Shown piece after piece: positions 1 through 12,751 of a stretch of 64,000 nucleotides of DNA. The stretch is from Drechslerella dactyloides (lineage: Eukaryota > Ascomycota > Orbiliomycetes > Orbiliales > Orbiliaceae). Location of the stretch: assembly GCA_020064725.1 (NCBI GenBank), contig JAGTWJ010000002.1, positions 4,774,001 through 4,838,000 on the forward strand, given 5' to 3'. How positions within the stretch are numbered: position 1 is the stretch's first letter; every line of letters begins with the position of its first letter. The position numbers and the translations under genes were made by a program. A model generated the notes under the pieces. The model did not search any database. It saw only the letters and a list, made by a program, of their open reading frames with translations, and was not told the origin of the DNA.

Positions 1-462
1 GGTCTTCTTCAACTTTATTTATGCTGCAGTGGTCTCGCGGGCCAGACACGCACGAAGGTATCTACTGCTTAATTAACCCTTCACATATCTTATATAACTC
101 AATTTTGATGATCACCCACTTTTACATCTAGGTGTCTATAGGGATTATCAGCCACCATTAATACAGGAAAAACATCAACAAAGAAAATTAATTCAAAAAC
201 ATGAAGACGACAGATAAAGCTGGAACGGCCTTATATATAACTCAGGGCCCACTCACATCGGACTAGAGACTTCATCTTATCGCATCCTTTGTACCATTAC
301 CTTATAGTACCACGGCCACCTTGCAAGCTTGCAAGCTTGATAGCTCAAACTACAACGCAGTGAAAACAGAGATACCTCCATGGATCCACCGAAGCTTCAG
401 AGGTCATATTCAGAATTGCTTCACCTCTTACGCCGGGTCAACAGGCCTAGGGTCCGCTCAAG
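1..462. other. Left-edge non-coding stretch upstream of the HNH gene
   Basis: No gene is seen. The stretch is AT-rich up to about 240 and contains a short direct duplication of GCAAGCTT near 322-339. It presumably holds the promoter and 5' leader of the HNH-like gene that starts at 463. An ATG at 380 opens a reading frame that is out of phase with that gene, so it is not used as the start. Confidence 0.5.
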
Positions 463-1372
463 ATGCCTTCTGATCCCTCACCAGCACAAAATTCGTTCGG
501 TGAGCCACCGCGGGATACTCAGAGCTTTCTGATCATCAGAGACAATCTTGTATGGCTGTTTGGACACTGCCTGATATGCAAGCAAGACCACGGAACTTAT
601 GACATTGCGCACATCTTACCTAGACATGACGCCGAGAGAGTAAGTACGAGCTGCGAATATCTTATATATAACGTTATCTCTCGCTCTTTAAATGGAATAG
701 GACGAAGCTAACTAGAGTTGATAGTACCTGTCGTACCACAAGGCAGGGCTTCTCCCAGGCAGCTTAAATAAGCTAGGACACACGATCAATCTCTTGCCCC
801 TCTGCCGAACTTTTCACGGGTTGCTCGGTAGGGCGTCACCACGCCTGATAGTTGTACCGAAAGATGTACAATTTTTTATCAACGGGGAGACTGCTGATTA
901 CCACAAGCGGCAGCAGGCTATTGATAACGGCCTGGACTGTCCTAAGCGGACTATACCTGATGCTAGTGAATATAATGGGGGGTTCCGCTTTTACTACTTT
1001 GCGGACAAGCCACCCTACGAGCCGTTGAGATCACACCTGATTGATCACAGCGGGGAGGTTAGGACCGGCGCTTGCCCTACAGCCCTAATAATTAATGCTG
1101 GTAGAGGTGTACGTTTTTCCGTGGCATGTCCAAAGCCAAGTAGCCTCGCAGCGGGCGTCCACTCACAGCTGACGGATTTATATAATCTCTGACAGCGGCC
1201 GGACCCAAGCGCAGGGGATGTGACCGCCGTTGATAAAGAGGTAGAACGAGAAGGGACACCGTCAGAGGCAGGTGGCAGCGGTGACTTCCAGGAGGGCGCG
1301 GGCAGCGAAGGTGCCGCGCCTCCTCGAAAGCGGCTAAAGCGCTCCGGGAGGATGACATGTGATGCAGGGTGA
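463..1372 (+). CDS. HNH endonuclease-like protein (three exons)
   Basis: Exons by splice signals are 463-639, 725-1108 and 1196-1372, all phase 0, giving 245 aa. Donors are GTAAGT (640) and GTACGT (1109); a GCTAAC branch site precedes the first acceptor. The HNH core is visible: a CxxC pair (C36, C39), then AHILP with H50, and after the intron INLLPLC with N81, followed by FHG with H90. This order matches fungal HNH_2-type nucleases, which are common, often lineage-expanded and mostly of unknown role. A block with PxD-x2-FFI and a DYxxR-like segment (about residues 100-125) also fits that family. The C-terminus ends in a short basic run (PPRKRLKRSGR), possibly a nuclear signal. The structure is open and spliced in phase, so I call it intact. 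Function as a nuclease is inferred from the motif only. Confidence 0.7.
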
Positions 1373-1833
1373 ACGCAGCCGAGCCAACCGCTGGAAAGAA
1401 GAGAATATCGATGAACAGGATTGGAGCTTTGGCCCAGAGATGACGGCGGCCGGCGTATACTAATGGCGCTGCTGAGATATCGCCAGGAGATGTGATATTC
1501 GAAGGTGGGGTTTATCGGATCTAATATAGCTCTCGAGGCCACCTTAGCATAGCACTTATCTGTTAAATATAAACTAGGCTCGATACAAGCCCAATAATAA
1601 TCCCTGTCATAGCGACGTCTTGCTCTCTGTGGCTCTATCATTGGCCCGTAGCGTATAGAGTGACCATGATCTCGATCTAGATACCGATATACTATGGCGA
1701 TATCGTGAGGCAGCATGGAAGGCGACTGTTGCAGTTTGTGCGTTGTCTTGGCTCCTCGACGGCGTCACACCTGCTGTGAACACGCCGCCAAACCATTCGA
1801 TCTCGACCTTAGCTCTGGCGATGACCGCTCCTC
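1373..1833. other. Intergenic region between the HNH gene and GPI16
   Basis: About 460 bp with no supported gene. Open frames on the minus strand here are shadows of the HNH gene. The 3' end of the HNH transcript and the GPI16 promoter must both lie here; I cannot point to specific sites. Confidence 0.5.
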
Positions 1834-3806
1834 ATGACGCCAATATCGTTTGCCAGCCGACAATGGCTGCCGTATACGTCCTCTCCGCTCCTCCTGCTTC
1901 TCTCGCGTCTGCTGCCAGCCTTCCTCCTGTTCTCCCTTGCCGGTAGAACAGTAGCCGACACGTACGACGAGACTCTCCGGCTACAACCCTTGTCCGGGCA
2001 GTTCCTTCTCGCGTCCTTCAACTTCCGCAGCCATGGACCCATCCAGGCGTTTAACAAGCAGATGTTCCAGCTCTTCCCGAGGAGTCTTGGTCAAATATTG
2101 CAGTACACACATACACGCGAACTGCATCTGCGCTTCGCGCTTGGACGATGGGATTCGGAGCTGTGGGGCGCGCAACCGGATGACGGACAGAACGCTGGAG
2201 GCACAGGCGTTGAGCTATGGGCGTGGGTAGAAGCTGACGATGACGTCGAGTACGACACCATACTCCATATTTTTGACTTTTATCAGATATGAGCCATACT
2301 AATGTGGGATGTGTAGAGCTGAGGCGCGGTGGACGTCTCTCAACAATGCCCTGTCAGGCCTCTTCTGCGCCTCGCTGAACTTCATCGACTCCACGAGGAC
2401 CATTCGGCCTGTTATGTCGTTCTCTCCCACTGGTGACTACCCCACGACCAATACAAGCCGGCTTTTCCTCTTGCACGGGACTCTCCCTAAGGAGCCCGTG
2501 TGTACCGAGAACCTCACACCGTTTCTCAAGCTCCTCCCGTGTAAGGGAAAGTTTGGAATTTCTACCCTCCTGGACGGACACAAGCTCTTTGACGCTTCCT
2601 TCCAGTCCATGTCGATTGATGTGCGGCCCATCTGCTCACAGGAAACTGGAGAGTGCGATGTCGAGATCCAGCAGAACATCGACATGGTGCTGGACATTGC
2701 GCGCAGTCTGCAACGAAAAGACAGCCCGGTTCCGCGCCCGCGCGACCAGCATGAGCTCATCTGCGACACCACCAAGCCTTACGGATCAACCGAGTACTGC
2801 TTTCCGCTAGACAACAGTTTTGACTTGCCCTGGTCTCTGTCCGATCTCTTTGGCAAGAGCATCACGGGCCGCTGCCCGTTCGCCGTCAGGCCCGACACAG
2901 AGGTCGCCCATGTCTGCGTCGCTGCTCCCAGAGAAAGGATGATCGGCCTCGTCAATGGAGACGATGTTATTCAGAATACGCTCGAGGACGGTAGGCGATG
3001 CTATACGCTTCGCGATAACGAGCCATTCGACGTCTTTCTGCCGAAGCAGGAACCGCCTACGAACCCACAGCGCCAGGAGCCGTTGCTTTACGCAGAGCGT
3101 TCGTTCACCGGCCACGGTCAGGAACACGGCGGTGTGAAGACTGTATTACGGAACCCGTCGGAGACTGATTCTATCGAAGTTGTGTACCTGGAGTCTCTGC
3201 CTTGGTTCATGAAGCCGTATCTCCACACCCTGAAAGCGCAGCTACTGCCACCCCCGCCGTGGGATGCTGATAAACACGCTGGGAAAGTTATTTCTGAGCT
3301 GTACTATCGTCCGGCACTGGATCGAGAGCGCGGCACGCAGCTGGAGGCGAAGATTGTCGTTCCACCGGACTCGATCGTGATCATGACTTACGACTTTGAG
3401 AAGGCGGTGCTGCGGTACACAGAATACCCGCCAGATGCGAATAGAGGCTTTGATGTTGCGTACGTTGAACACCGCTGCTGCCGGCTGATTGATACAAGCT
3501 AACGTGTTGGTACGATATAGGTCTGCGATCATTACGATTCCACCGCACCGACGGCGCTCCGATGGGAAGTTTGTCCCCGCGACATCGATTCGGACGACGA
3601 GCCTGCTGCTATCCCTGCCCACACCAGACTTCAGCATGCCGTACAATGTCATCATCTTCACGAGCACAATCATGGCGTTGGCATTTGGGAGCATCTTCAA
3701 TCTGCTGGTGAGGCGGTTTGTGGCTGTGGATGAGGTGCAGCGGATGGATCTTAAGGGTAAGATCAAGGGTTTGCTCGGCAAGTTGAGCAAGCGCAAGGTG
3801 GAGTAG
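1834..3806 (+). CDS. GPI16: GPI transamidase subunit Gpi16 (PIG-T)
   Basis: Exons 1834-2249, 2317-3459 and 3521-3806 give 614 aa. Introns are 67 and 61 nt (GTACGA...TAG; GTACGT...TAG with a GCTAAC branch). Gpi16/PIG-T is a core subunit of the ER GPI transamidase, which swaps a C-terminal signal for a GPI anchor. Evidence: a signal peptide with a Leu-rich core (about residues 12-30), the family stretch ELWAWVE joined across intron 1 to ARWTSLNNALSGLFCASLNF, a Cys-rich luminal part (CTENLTPFLKLLPCKGK), and near the C-terminus the motif PTPDFSMPYNVI running into a single membrane segment. The short basic tail fits a type I membrane protein. Length is normal for the family. The start at 1834 is the in-frame Met just before the signal peptide. 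Confidence 0.93.
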
Positions 3807-4074
3807 CGGGCACGAATGCATATAGGCAAGTGTGATCTTTACAGCAATGCATATACATTTTGGCATCGGTACTCGGAGAAAAAGCGGGAATTGGGAACTT
3901 TTCGCCAATGGCGCTGGTATTATATATTGTAGTAATAATGTTAGCCATACCCAGGGTATATATCTGTAATCTATCGTACATCCGTCCAAAATTAAATCCG
4001 GCCAGCTGATGCAGCTCTGAAACAAGGCTGGTGGGCTGGAGTGGTGCTTCTCAGCTCGCCGGCACATGTCATTA

Positions 4075-5145
4075 CTACCGCCTCCTGAAGAACATGTCTT
4101 CATCGTCTGCGTAGTCATCATCATCATCCTCGTCGTCAACCATACTAATGCTTCTGGCGTTACCAGCACCGCTGACGCTACTGGCGGAGTCATCCATTCC
4201 GCCCATCTGTACACTTCGCAGAGAGTTCGAGCGGTGCAGATTGTCGAAATCGGTACGCCCCTCTTCACTGACTCCGGGATTACGCCGCAGCATCTCTCGC
4301 CGCTGCTTCAGCTTCTGCACGCGCTCTTCGAGCGAGGACTGCTCGTCGAAGAAGTCTGCCATTGCGGCGCGCGCGTCTTCCATCTCTTCTTCCGCAATTG
4401 TCCGAGAGGTTCGGGCGCCATCTGTCTCGGCTGCTTGTTGCTGTTGTTGCTGGATCTCGGCGGCGGAGAGGGCTGGCGCGGATATGGTGTGGCTGGATTG
4501 CGTGTTTGCGGTGGGGGCAGCGGCACTGGGATCTCCCTTTGCTGCCTCCTCCGTCTGCGCTATATCCGCTTGGAAGGCGGCCCATTCATCGTCCAGGTCC
4601 TCGGTGTCGTCATCCATTTTGTTAGGCTGATCGGAGGCGGCTTTGGATGAGAAGAAGTCGGCGGGTAGCTTCGAGCCCGCGGGACCAGCCGCAGGAGCTC
4701 TTGCATCAACCGTTTTCTCTTCCTCCTCTTCGTCATCGGGTTCAATGACTTCGCCTGTGCTAACTATCCCCTCCTCGTCGTCATCATCGTCATCGTCGAA
4801 GAAACCGACGGGTAGTGCCAGGTTTTTGACGTCTGCCCGGGCGGTCCTCAGCCGTTTGGTGGTTGTACCGTCCCTGTCGTGACCGGATGGTGTTTCTGCG
4901 GGCCGTTTATTGCTCTTGCCTGCAGCTGCCGCATCACCGCTTGGAATGCCGCCCTTCCGGGCGACGTTGGCTTTGTGCTGCGCGGAGGCGACGTGCGCGT
5001 CCCAGAGAGATTCGGACTTGATTGGCGTGTTCGAGCAGATGTTGCAGAAGAGGGCGCCGGCGAGCGAGTAGGAGGCGTACGGGGAGGTAATACGGCGGGA
5101 TTTGCGGGCAGCCGCGAGGAGCTTGCGCGGGTCGGCGGTCGACAT
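4075..5145 (-). CDS. ZNF830-like C2H2 zinc-finger protein
   Basis: Single exon, 356 aa, starting at the ATG at 5145; the frame is open further upstream but that part has no conserved features. The N-terminus carries the family hallmark: a short basic helix followed by a single C2H2 finger, CNIC...WDAHVASAQHK (about residues 32-58). The middle is acidic and low in complexity, with long Asp/Glu runs. Near the C-terminus lies the conserved segment with FFDEQSSLEERVQKLKQR, a coiled-coil typical of ZNF830/CCDC16. Known animal members are spliceosome-associated and needed for genome stability; nuclear mRNA processing is the likely role here by family. The protein ends in an acidic stretch plus FFRRR. 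It is divergent from the Bye1-like gene across a shared upstream region. Confidence 0.82.
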   Translation of the reverse strand: MSTADPRKLLAAARKSRRITSPYASYSLAGALFCNICSNTPIKSESLWDAHVASAQHKANVARKGGIPSGDAAAAGKSNKRPAETPSGHDRDGTTTKRLRTARADVKNLALPVGFFDDDDDDDEEGIVSTGEVIEPDDEEEEEKTVDARAPAAGPAGSKLPADFFSSKAASDQPNKMDDDTEDLDDEWAAFQADIAQTEEAAKGDPSAAAPTANTQSSHTISAPALSAAEIQQQQQQAAETDGARTSRTIAEEEMEDARAAMADFFDEQSSLEERVQKLKQRREMLRRNPGVSEEGRTDFDNLHRSNSLRSVQMGGMDDSASSVSGAGNARSISMVDDEDDDDDYADDEDMFFRRR

Positions 5146-6118
5146 GTTGTCGATGCTGGAGAGAAGATGACCGGGATGGTGATGATGAAGTAACTGGATA
5201 GGATCTCGTCGCGATACCGCTTCGGAAAGTGTGCGGCTGGTGTGGCTGGTGATGCACCTCCGTGGCTGGTACGGGTGGCACAAAGACAGCACGTGATGAA
5301 TCTCGGCGCTGGTTGCTGGTGCCACAAAGTACGCCGGGCTGCACGCAGATGTGGGTCCTGTGTCGCCTCGGTTTTGGCGCTCATCACCGCCAATTCTGCC
5401 GGCAAAGCGGGCCAACCGAATCGACTGGAGATGTCGCCCAATTTTTGCCAATCGCCAACCTCTCGTCATCATCGCCTCCACGTTCACCACTATCACTCCG
5501 ATCGCTACTCACCACCAGCAATCGCCAGGACTATAGCTCGCCGTTCGCCAATAGCGGCAAGCTGTCAGCTCTGCAAACGTCCAAGGCGCTGAAGAAGCGC
5601 TGTCTCCACGTTTTCCCTCCCATCGCCAGTTGGTCGCGCGACTCCACTGACCAAACAGATTCAAGACCCCACCACCACCAACAATCGCGTCCTGTGAACG
5701 CGCCCCTTTTCACAGACAGCTCTACCAAACAGCTTGCGATTACCCGCACGCAGCTGCTACAGCTATCTGCAAGATCCATTCGCCAGTTCCATTTCGATTC
5801 GCGATTACCCTCGGCCAGCTGCTGTCTAAACGCCTCCACGCCACCAGAGCTTCGTCTAGCGAATCCTTGAAGTGCATTTGGTCCCAGAGAGAAGCATCGC
5901 AGCTCTCTCCCTTGTCTGTTTGTTTCCAGCGTTCTTGTTAGACGTACACCTGGGAAGAACATTTCTACACTCAGTACTACCTGCCGGTGTGGCGGAGAGG
6001 AAGTGAGGGACTGGAGCGACAGGAGAGAGAAAGATACAGAGAAAGGCGCAATAACATATTGTATACCGTACTATCCTGACTGATTTGACATACTGTTGAA
6101 CGAACGATACCTTTCGCC
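5146..6118. other. Divergent promoter region between ZNF830-like and Bye1-like genes
   Basis: About 970 bp between two divergently transcribed nuclear genes. It is rich in pyrimidine tracts, as expected for fungal promoters and 5' leaders. Open frames across it show no family resemblance. No TATA box stands out. Confidence 0.55.
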
Positions 6119-9100
6119 ATGCCTGGTAAGCACCGTGAACTCCCCTTTGACTCTTGACCGATGTCTCTACCACGACCACACACCGATCACCCATTCTCCG
6201 GAGCTGTATATACTTTGCACTTCTAAAGAAATGCCGTGGTGGATGATGGAATCTGCAATACCTGCTCCTGTTGGCAGATATGCTGTCTATCCGTCTATCC
6301 ACAGCGTTTTATGATCGGATCAGAGCGTTCGGTAGCCCAGTTGAGTAGTCTGCGTACCCAGTTGTACATCCAGATAAAACTTAGAGGGGGTGGACTGCAT
6401 CACTTTCATTTCTTGCCCCGCTACAACTTTTCCGATTGATGGAGACAGCTGTTCCCTTTCCAGATGCGCTTTGGATAAACTTGCATCGTTGCTAACATGC
6501 CATTGTTCGCCAGGAGACGACAGCGGGACGCCAGAGCCTCGACGGAGCGGCCGAAGCACTAAAGGCCAACATACACGCAACGCCGAACTCAACGAAGAAC
6601 CTGCCGTTAAAAAGACGACACCAGCCCCTCCCACGAGGAAGAACCAAAGGACCACCGCGAACACACGATCGAAGGCTGCGAACACCGACAAGTCTGCCAC
6701 ATCCCCCGCTGCAACCGCTACAACCGACGACAATTCGGACGATGGCGAGATCATACGCTGCGTATGCGGCGCGGACACGGACGAAGGCGGTCGACAGATG
6801 ATCCAATGTGATATCTGCAATGCCTGGCAGCACAGCTCCTGCATGCAGATCCCCACGAAGAACACGCCGGAGGAATACTACTGCGAGCAATGCCGGCCCG
6901 AACTGCACAAAGACCTGCTGGAACGTATGGCTAAGGGTGAGCGACCCTGGGAGAGAAGAGGCGGCAGGAAAGGCTCCAGAAAGAGCATCGGCAGCTCGAA
7001 GAAGAAGCGGGGCTCCGAGGCACCGGACACACCTGCGCCCGAAGGGCTGAACGATGAAGATAGAAAGGACGACGACGTCAGGATGGAGAGTCCCTCTAGG
7101 ACCGCGACTGAAGAGCCCGAGAAAGAGGAGAGAGATACTGAAGAGCCAGACGCGCGTGATACTGTCGTGGAGAATCTGGACGAGGTGCTGGACCCGGCAT
7201 TGAAGACGGAGCCGGAGCCGGAGCCGGAAGCAGAGCCGGAAGCAGAGCCGGAAGCAGAGCCGGAAGCAGAGCCGGAAGCAGAGCCGGAAGCAGAGCCGGA
7301 AGCAGAGCCGGAAGCAGAGCCGGAAGCAGAGCCGGAAGCAGAAGCAGAGGTAGCATCCGATGCTCAGATGAAAGAGCCGGCTGAAGAAGCAGTTGAAATG
7401 CCAGCGCCGTTGGAAGCGGGCCGAAGGAGATCTTCTGTAGCATCGCCAACCGCAACGCTGAAGAGGAAGGCCGAGGAGAGTGTCGAAGAGGAGTCAGTAG
7501 ATGAAAAGGTATGTAGGAGTGATATTCTCCATGAGCTTTGACGCAATGCTGATAGTAAATTAGGACCAGTCGTCGCCGACTCGCCGTCCATCCATCCCAC
7601 AGTCTCCGACACAGACAAAGACGGCCAAAACAAGGACCACAAGGCGGCCATCCACTTCAGCAGCCGTGAAACCACCACCACCAAAGAAACCAAAGACAGC
7701 TGACAATCAGTTGGAACAAGTTGCTGCAATCGAGGAGCTTAAGAGTGATACACGGCGGAAGGGCGCTGAGACGCTCAAAAGGTTCTTGGAAAGCTCGCTC
7801 AAGTCTGTGGAGCAGCTTCCCGACGGCGAGACTTCCAAAACAGAATTCGCTTCCAGACTCGCATTAGAGATTGAGCATCACACGTATATTCTCCTCTCTG
7901 CTCAGACAGCCGGCGAACCGAATGACGAATACCGACTGAAATTCCGCTCAATCCTGTTCAATCTCAAGAAGAACGAGCCACTGCTCAAAAACCTCCTGAC
8001 GAAGAAACTAGGCACGAAAGAGTTCAGCGACATGACGGGCGACGAGATGGCGACAGAAGATATGAAGCACATTGTCCAAGAGGCGGAGAAGGAGAGCGAG
8101 AAGCAGAGCATCATGACAACTGAGGCCGACGGACCACGCATCAGGCGCACGCACAAAGGCGAAGAAATCGTCGGAGAGGACACCGAGATGATCGCGGAAA
8201 ACAGCACCGGATTCATCGGGTCGAGATATGAGGCCCCTGCCGAGAATTCCGAGCACGGCGACTCCGCTCCTCCAAGCCCGGGTGCGGACGACCACGTCAT
8301 GGCGGACCGCCCGAGATCGCCATCACCAGGCACTCTCGAACCGGCCGACACGCCATCCAAGTCGCTCAAGATCGATACTTCCAAACGCGAGACGGGAGGC
8401 CACCATCGCAGGACCAGCAGCTTCGACATCCAGAGCGTCTGGTCGAATGTTGAATCGACGGATGTTGAGAAGGGCCACCGACAGAGCATCCCCCGCCCGC
8501 CTATTACACCTCTCACAGCCCATCCATCGAACGGTAACAATGCGCAGCTCGACCGGGACATCGACATGTTGCTTCAGAATGACGGCACCAGCCCCGGCGC
8601 CGGCTCAGAAACGCCACCATACTCACCTAAGGATTACATGGACGAGGCCGAAGAAGGCGTCGTTTGGAAAGGCAAGGTTCTGATGCGCGGTGTCGCCGAA
8701 CTTGAAGCACAAGCAACCCATGTTGTTGGACCAGACCTCTCCTCCAAAGTCCCCTGGGCGACAGTCATTGGCAACTCCATCGAAATCACCGGCCGCATCT
8801 CTGTTGACCGCGCAAACGAGTACCTTCACCAGCTGCGATACAGCTCGCGCTCTAGTGATGTTGTAGTCTTCACGCTGCACCCGTCAGCTTCTCGCGCGAA
8901 CAACTCCCTTGGACAGGCTGGATTTGATAAGCTCTTTTCACACTTCAAGGAACGGCAGCGGTCTGGCGTCGTCGGGAATATCACCTGGCCACCAACCAAG
9001 GACGTCTATGTGGTTGCGGTAGGTAAAGACGAGGCGATGCCGAAGCACATGCTTAACACGCAGTTCCAGGCACATCCGCGCGAGAGGGACGCACTGCTCC

Positions 9101-9525
9101 TTTGCATTGTCTTCAACAGGTCGCTAGAGCCGTTCCAGGACAACCACACACCGACGGCCGCCTCGGCGACATATACTCCTGTCCCACCGTCGCGAGCTGT
9201 CCACACGCCTGTTACGGTACCTCAGCAACCACAGCAGCTCCCGGGAGGGTCTTGGCAGGCGCCGCCGATGAACGCTGCGTATCCTGGATTCCAACAGTCG
9301 CCTACACCAGTTGCAATCGGCAATTATCAGGGGTCACCGATTCCGCAGCCCAACACCCATAATGCTAGTGTTGTTGATGGGCTGATGCAGGTGCTGCAGC
9401 TTGGGCCGGCAGACCAGGCGATGTTGAACGAGATTGTTGAGAGGAATCCCGGGTGTGCCAGCAACCCAGAGCAGTTGATGCGACTGGTTCAGCAGTACCA
9501 GTTTGAGCACGGACGGCGGACTTAA
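6119..9525 (+). CDS. BYE1: Bye1-like transcription factor (PHD, TFIIS central domain, SPOC)
   Basis: Exons 6119-6125, 6514-7508 and 7564-9525 give 987 aa. The first coding exon is only ATGCCTG. Its 388-nt intron has GTAAGC, a GCTAAC branch and CAG, and splicing yields MPGDDSG leading into EPRRSGRSTKGQHTR, the start seen in fungal homologues. Domains: a PHD finger with IRCVCG...MIQCDICNAWQH...YYCEQC (about residues 75-125), a low-complexity Glu-Pro-Ala region (about 230-275), a TFIIS central (TFS2M) domain (about 390-500), and a SPOC domain starting near VVWKGKVLMRGV (about 710-880). The tail is Pro/Gln-rich. Yeast Bye1 binds H3K4me3 through the PHD finger and RNA polymerase II through the TFIIS-like domain, modulating elongation. 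Full-length and intact. Confidence 0.92.
7223..7342 (+). repeat. Ten perfect 12-bp tandem repeats inside the Bye1-like gene
   Basis: The unit GCCGGAAGCAGA occurs ten times with no mismatch and keeps frame, encoding repeated Pro-Glu-Ala-Glu. Flanking imperfect copies extend it on both sides. Perfect identity suggests recent expansion, so length may vary between strains. It lies in the linker between the PHD finger and the TFIIS-like domain. Confidence 0.95.
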
Positions 9526-12500
9526 CCGCACTTTTTTTACTTTCGAATTCTCTTGCCGATGGTTGCATACAACCTTGACCTTACACTAATGCTAATGAAC
9601 GGATGGTGTGGAGAGATGCTATGCGCATGCGCAAACAGGGGGGGAAGATGATTTCGAAAAGTCTATTGACTTCTACATATGCTTCTGCGACCATGTTGAT
9701 ATAGCGTCTGTCTGTTCTCGAGTTCCCCACCTTTTGACATTATCCTCATTCCCTTTATTTATCTATTTTCCCTTTGTCATTGATGCATATCTCTTTCGGC
9801 TGGGTTCCTTTTCATATCTGCTTGAATTGTGGTTGGGCTGGCTGTACTGTACCATTAAGGTCTCCTTTCTACTAGTTAACTATTCCTAACTTGCATTTTC
9901 GTTCGCGGTGTGGGTTAATCGAGGGATTCTGTGGCATTGCTTCTCTTAATACGATGTTCTGCAGGCCTGCATGCTGACCACCATTGTTTTAAATTCTACA
10001 TGACGTTGCGGTTTCGTTTTCCCTTTCGCGCTCTAGGACGTCCGTACATAGGATACATTCATTGCAAATTCGCCTTTGGCTTCGTGCATGTATGTATATG
10101 TACCTAGTATTCATATTACATCCCCCTTCTATTCTCTCTTCGTTTCGCACGTTCCCTCCCACTTCCTGCAATGAATGCGATATTATATTCTTGTCTAGAA
10201 GCTGTACTTATCAGTCGATCGGCATGCAGCGTACCTACTACTAGTATACCGGATAAGTCGGATTTTCTTTCCTCTGTGCAGTATCGTTCGTGAAACTTGT
10301 GATGTCACCGTGCCCGAGCTTCAGCTGGGAGCTTCTTCGGCGCGTGGACCAGAACCCGTACAGACGCGGATATGGTCGCGGGGGTACTGCTGCACTGCAG
10401 CCCTGTTTCCTTGCCATGGTAATACGTTTTTGGTCACCGCTGCATGTCAAACGAAACGTTTTAAGGACCCTGCCGGGCTGACCGGCCGCCGCGGCGATAA
10501 CGTTTGTAGTATCGATACAAGTTATGGGCGGCAAGCTTTTGAGATTTCTGAGAATCGACATAGTATCAGCTTGTACAAGTAGCTACATGTATCTGGGGTC
10601 TTGCATTGGTCGAATGCCACCACCAACGGAGCTGGCTAGCAATAATTTCATGCAGGAGCTTCAGCAGCTCCGAGTCCGGCCGGAACAACTACCCGGCTGC
10701 AGTGCCAATCGCCGGGGTCTCTGGGCTCTGTGACGTGCTTCAGCTGCAGCTTTGCAGACTGGCGTGATTCTGGAAAATAAGTTGACTGCGAAACATACTG
10801 GTATACTGGCTGGTCGCCGGATTCTGTACCATCCGAATTCCTTCCACCATGCAGATGCACTAGGCCGCATCAATGTGCTACTGCCTCGCGTGATTTCGCA
10901 TCCTGTGAAGGCCTCTAGTTTCGTTTCCTCTGAGCGAATTGAAAAGTATCACGTATCTCACAATTAACATATTAATACGGCAATATAGTACTATAGAATT
11001 TGACCCAACAGCATCGATCTTGCAAGGCGCATGTATACGCGTAGCTGAATTTATGAAAGAGCCCCTGGCAGAGTGATGGCATACAGCTGCAGGGCGCACG
11101 CGCGTCTGTCATTAAAAACGCTAATGCTTAAATCCGATCAAGCCTCACAACCAATATCGCTATTGAAATTGTCCATGTCGCACGCTTCAGGCCGTTGAAG
11201 CCGAAGTGGCGTGCATATGCTACACGATATCATATGAAATATATAATGTATCAGCTAATCGGATTCGCGGTAGCTCGACCTCGTATATATACTATACTAT
11301 TATATCAGGCTCTTGTATAACTGATAGCGCTGCTACACCATGGCACAAGCAGCCATATCCAACCAATGGCAAGCAATGCAATCCATGCACCTGGTGCTCG
11401 AAAGCTCCCCTGTCAGTCGCGCCACAAGGGTAAACGGCAGCTCAATGCTCGCAAGGGCAAGCTACTCGATTCGACAGCGCGCGTCGTTCAGCGCGCTGTT
11501 TACTCCTGAGGCTAGCGGCGCTGGCTATATAGCTATAGCTGGCTGCCTGTAATGCCAGCAGCCCACGTCGCTCGCTCCGAGATATAGATATCGATATAGA
11601 TCTATGTCCGAACGGCTGCAATTAATTCACCAGAAAACTGCTAGCATTCGTCCCGGGTAAGCGCTGGAGCTATAGCATCGCTTGGATATCCCAAATCTAA
11701 CTCGATTAGTAGAACATTTCGAGCATTGCAGTCATAGAGTCGCTGGTCGACGCTGCGCTTCGCAAGATTGGATTCTTTTCGCCACGCCAGTCCGCAAGCG
11801 AGAGGCTGAGCGCTCGTTCGACATCCATAGGGCGTAACACTGCATGTGTATCTGCAGGCCTGCAGATGCAATGCATGATATGGCCCCATGCTCATGCAAC
11901 TGTATCTATAGCTATCCATGGCTGTGGGTTTCTTTTTCTCCTCTAGCCAGGGTTTCTGGAAACTCGGGCATTGTACCCTGTTGCAGCAGTCTATAGCACC
12001 TGGTGTGCCTGGCTATGGCGCGACAGAGTGCACTAGCTGCATCACATTGTAGCATAGAATATCATACGCCGATGTTCGGTTGCAGGAGAGAACTGCATCG
12101 AGTCGACGTTGAGCGATATGGGGGAAACTCGAGTTCTTTGGAAACGGAAAGGAATACATACTTAAGACGAAGTCTGCGCCCTGAATGCGCAATTGGCACA
12201 GCTGTACAGGAAACCGGTCCACTAGGTTTATTCCACTCGATCACGACATCGGGGTACCGCACCACGGTACTCTACGCACACTGTTGATTGTACCGTTACA
12301 GTCAATTGCAATTGTATAGATACGTACGATTGTTTCGTAATACAGTCGCCGTCTTATATTTGTCCCCTTCGCTCTCATACACATATCCAGATCTGTCTCT
12401 AGTTGGAGACGTATTTGGTATTCCTCGCCGGAGCTGATTGAGATAAGCCAGCTCCGCATCACCCGATTCGCACGTCGAGCTGCTGCTGCACGAGCTGGAA

Positions 12501-12751
12501 AGAAGCTCCCGTTTGGACTTTCTCCTATCGGCGCCGGGGCAAACTGCGACTAGCTAGACGGCCGGCATTAAATATCCCGAGATCGCAGTCTTCTGGAAAC
12601 GTTCAAACCTCGAATTCAGACTGACAGCCAAACGTCGCTTTAGGGGCATAGAAATAGAGACTAGAGTGGTTTAAAACTCTAGATCTTAGGTTTCTTGTAG
12701 ATTTTTTCGTTTTTTCGGTCGTAGTTTCTTTATATCTCTGTTGTATTCAGA
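9526..12751. other. 3.2-kb gene-free interval
   Basis: No conserved gene found on either strand. The first few hundred bases are T-rich and probably hold the 3' UTR of the Bye1-like gene. The rest has short open frames without domain features, many alternating AT stretches (for example the GATATAGATATCGATATAGA run near 11579) and several CATGCA-type words. The last 250 bases, T-rich and ending at 12751, probably contain the F-box gene leader. Confidence 0.5.

Noticed and set aside
380..540. Earlier ATG (380) before the HNH-like gene
   Set aside because: It reads out of phase with the HNH exon and ends in a stop without joining to it.
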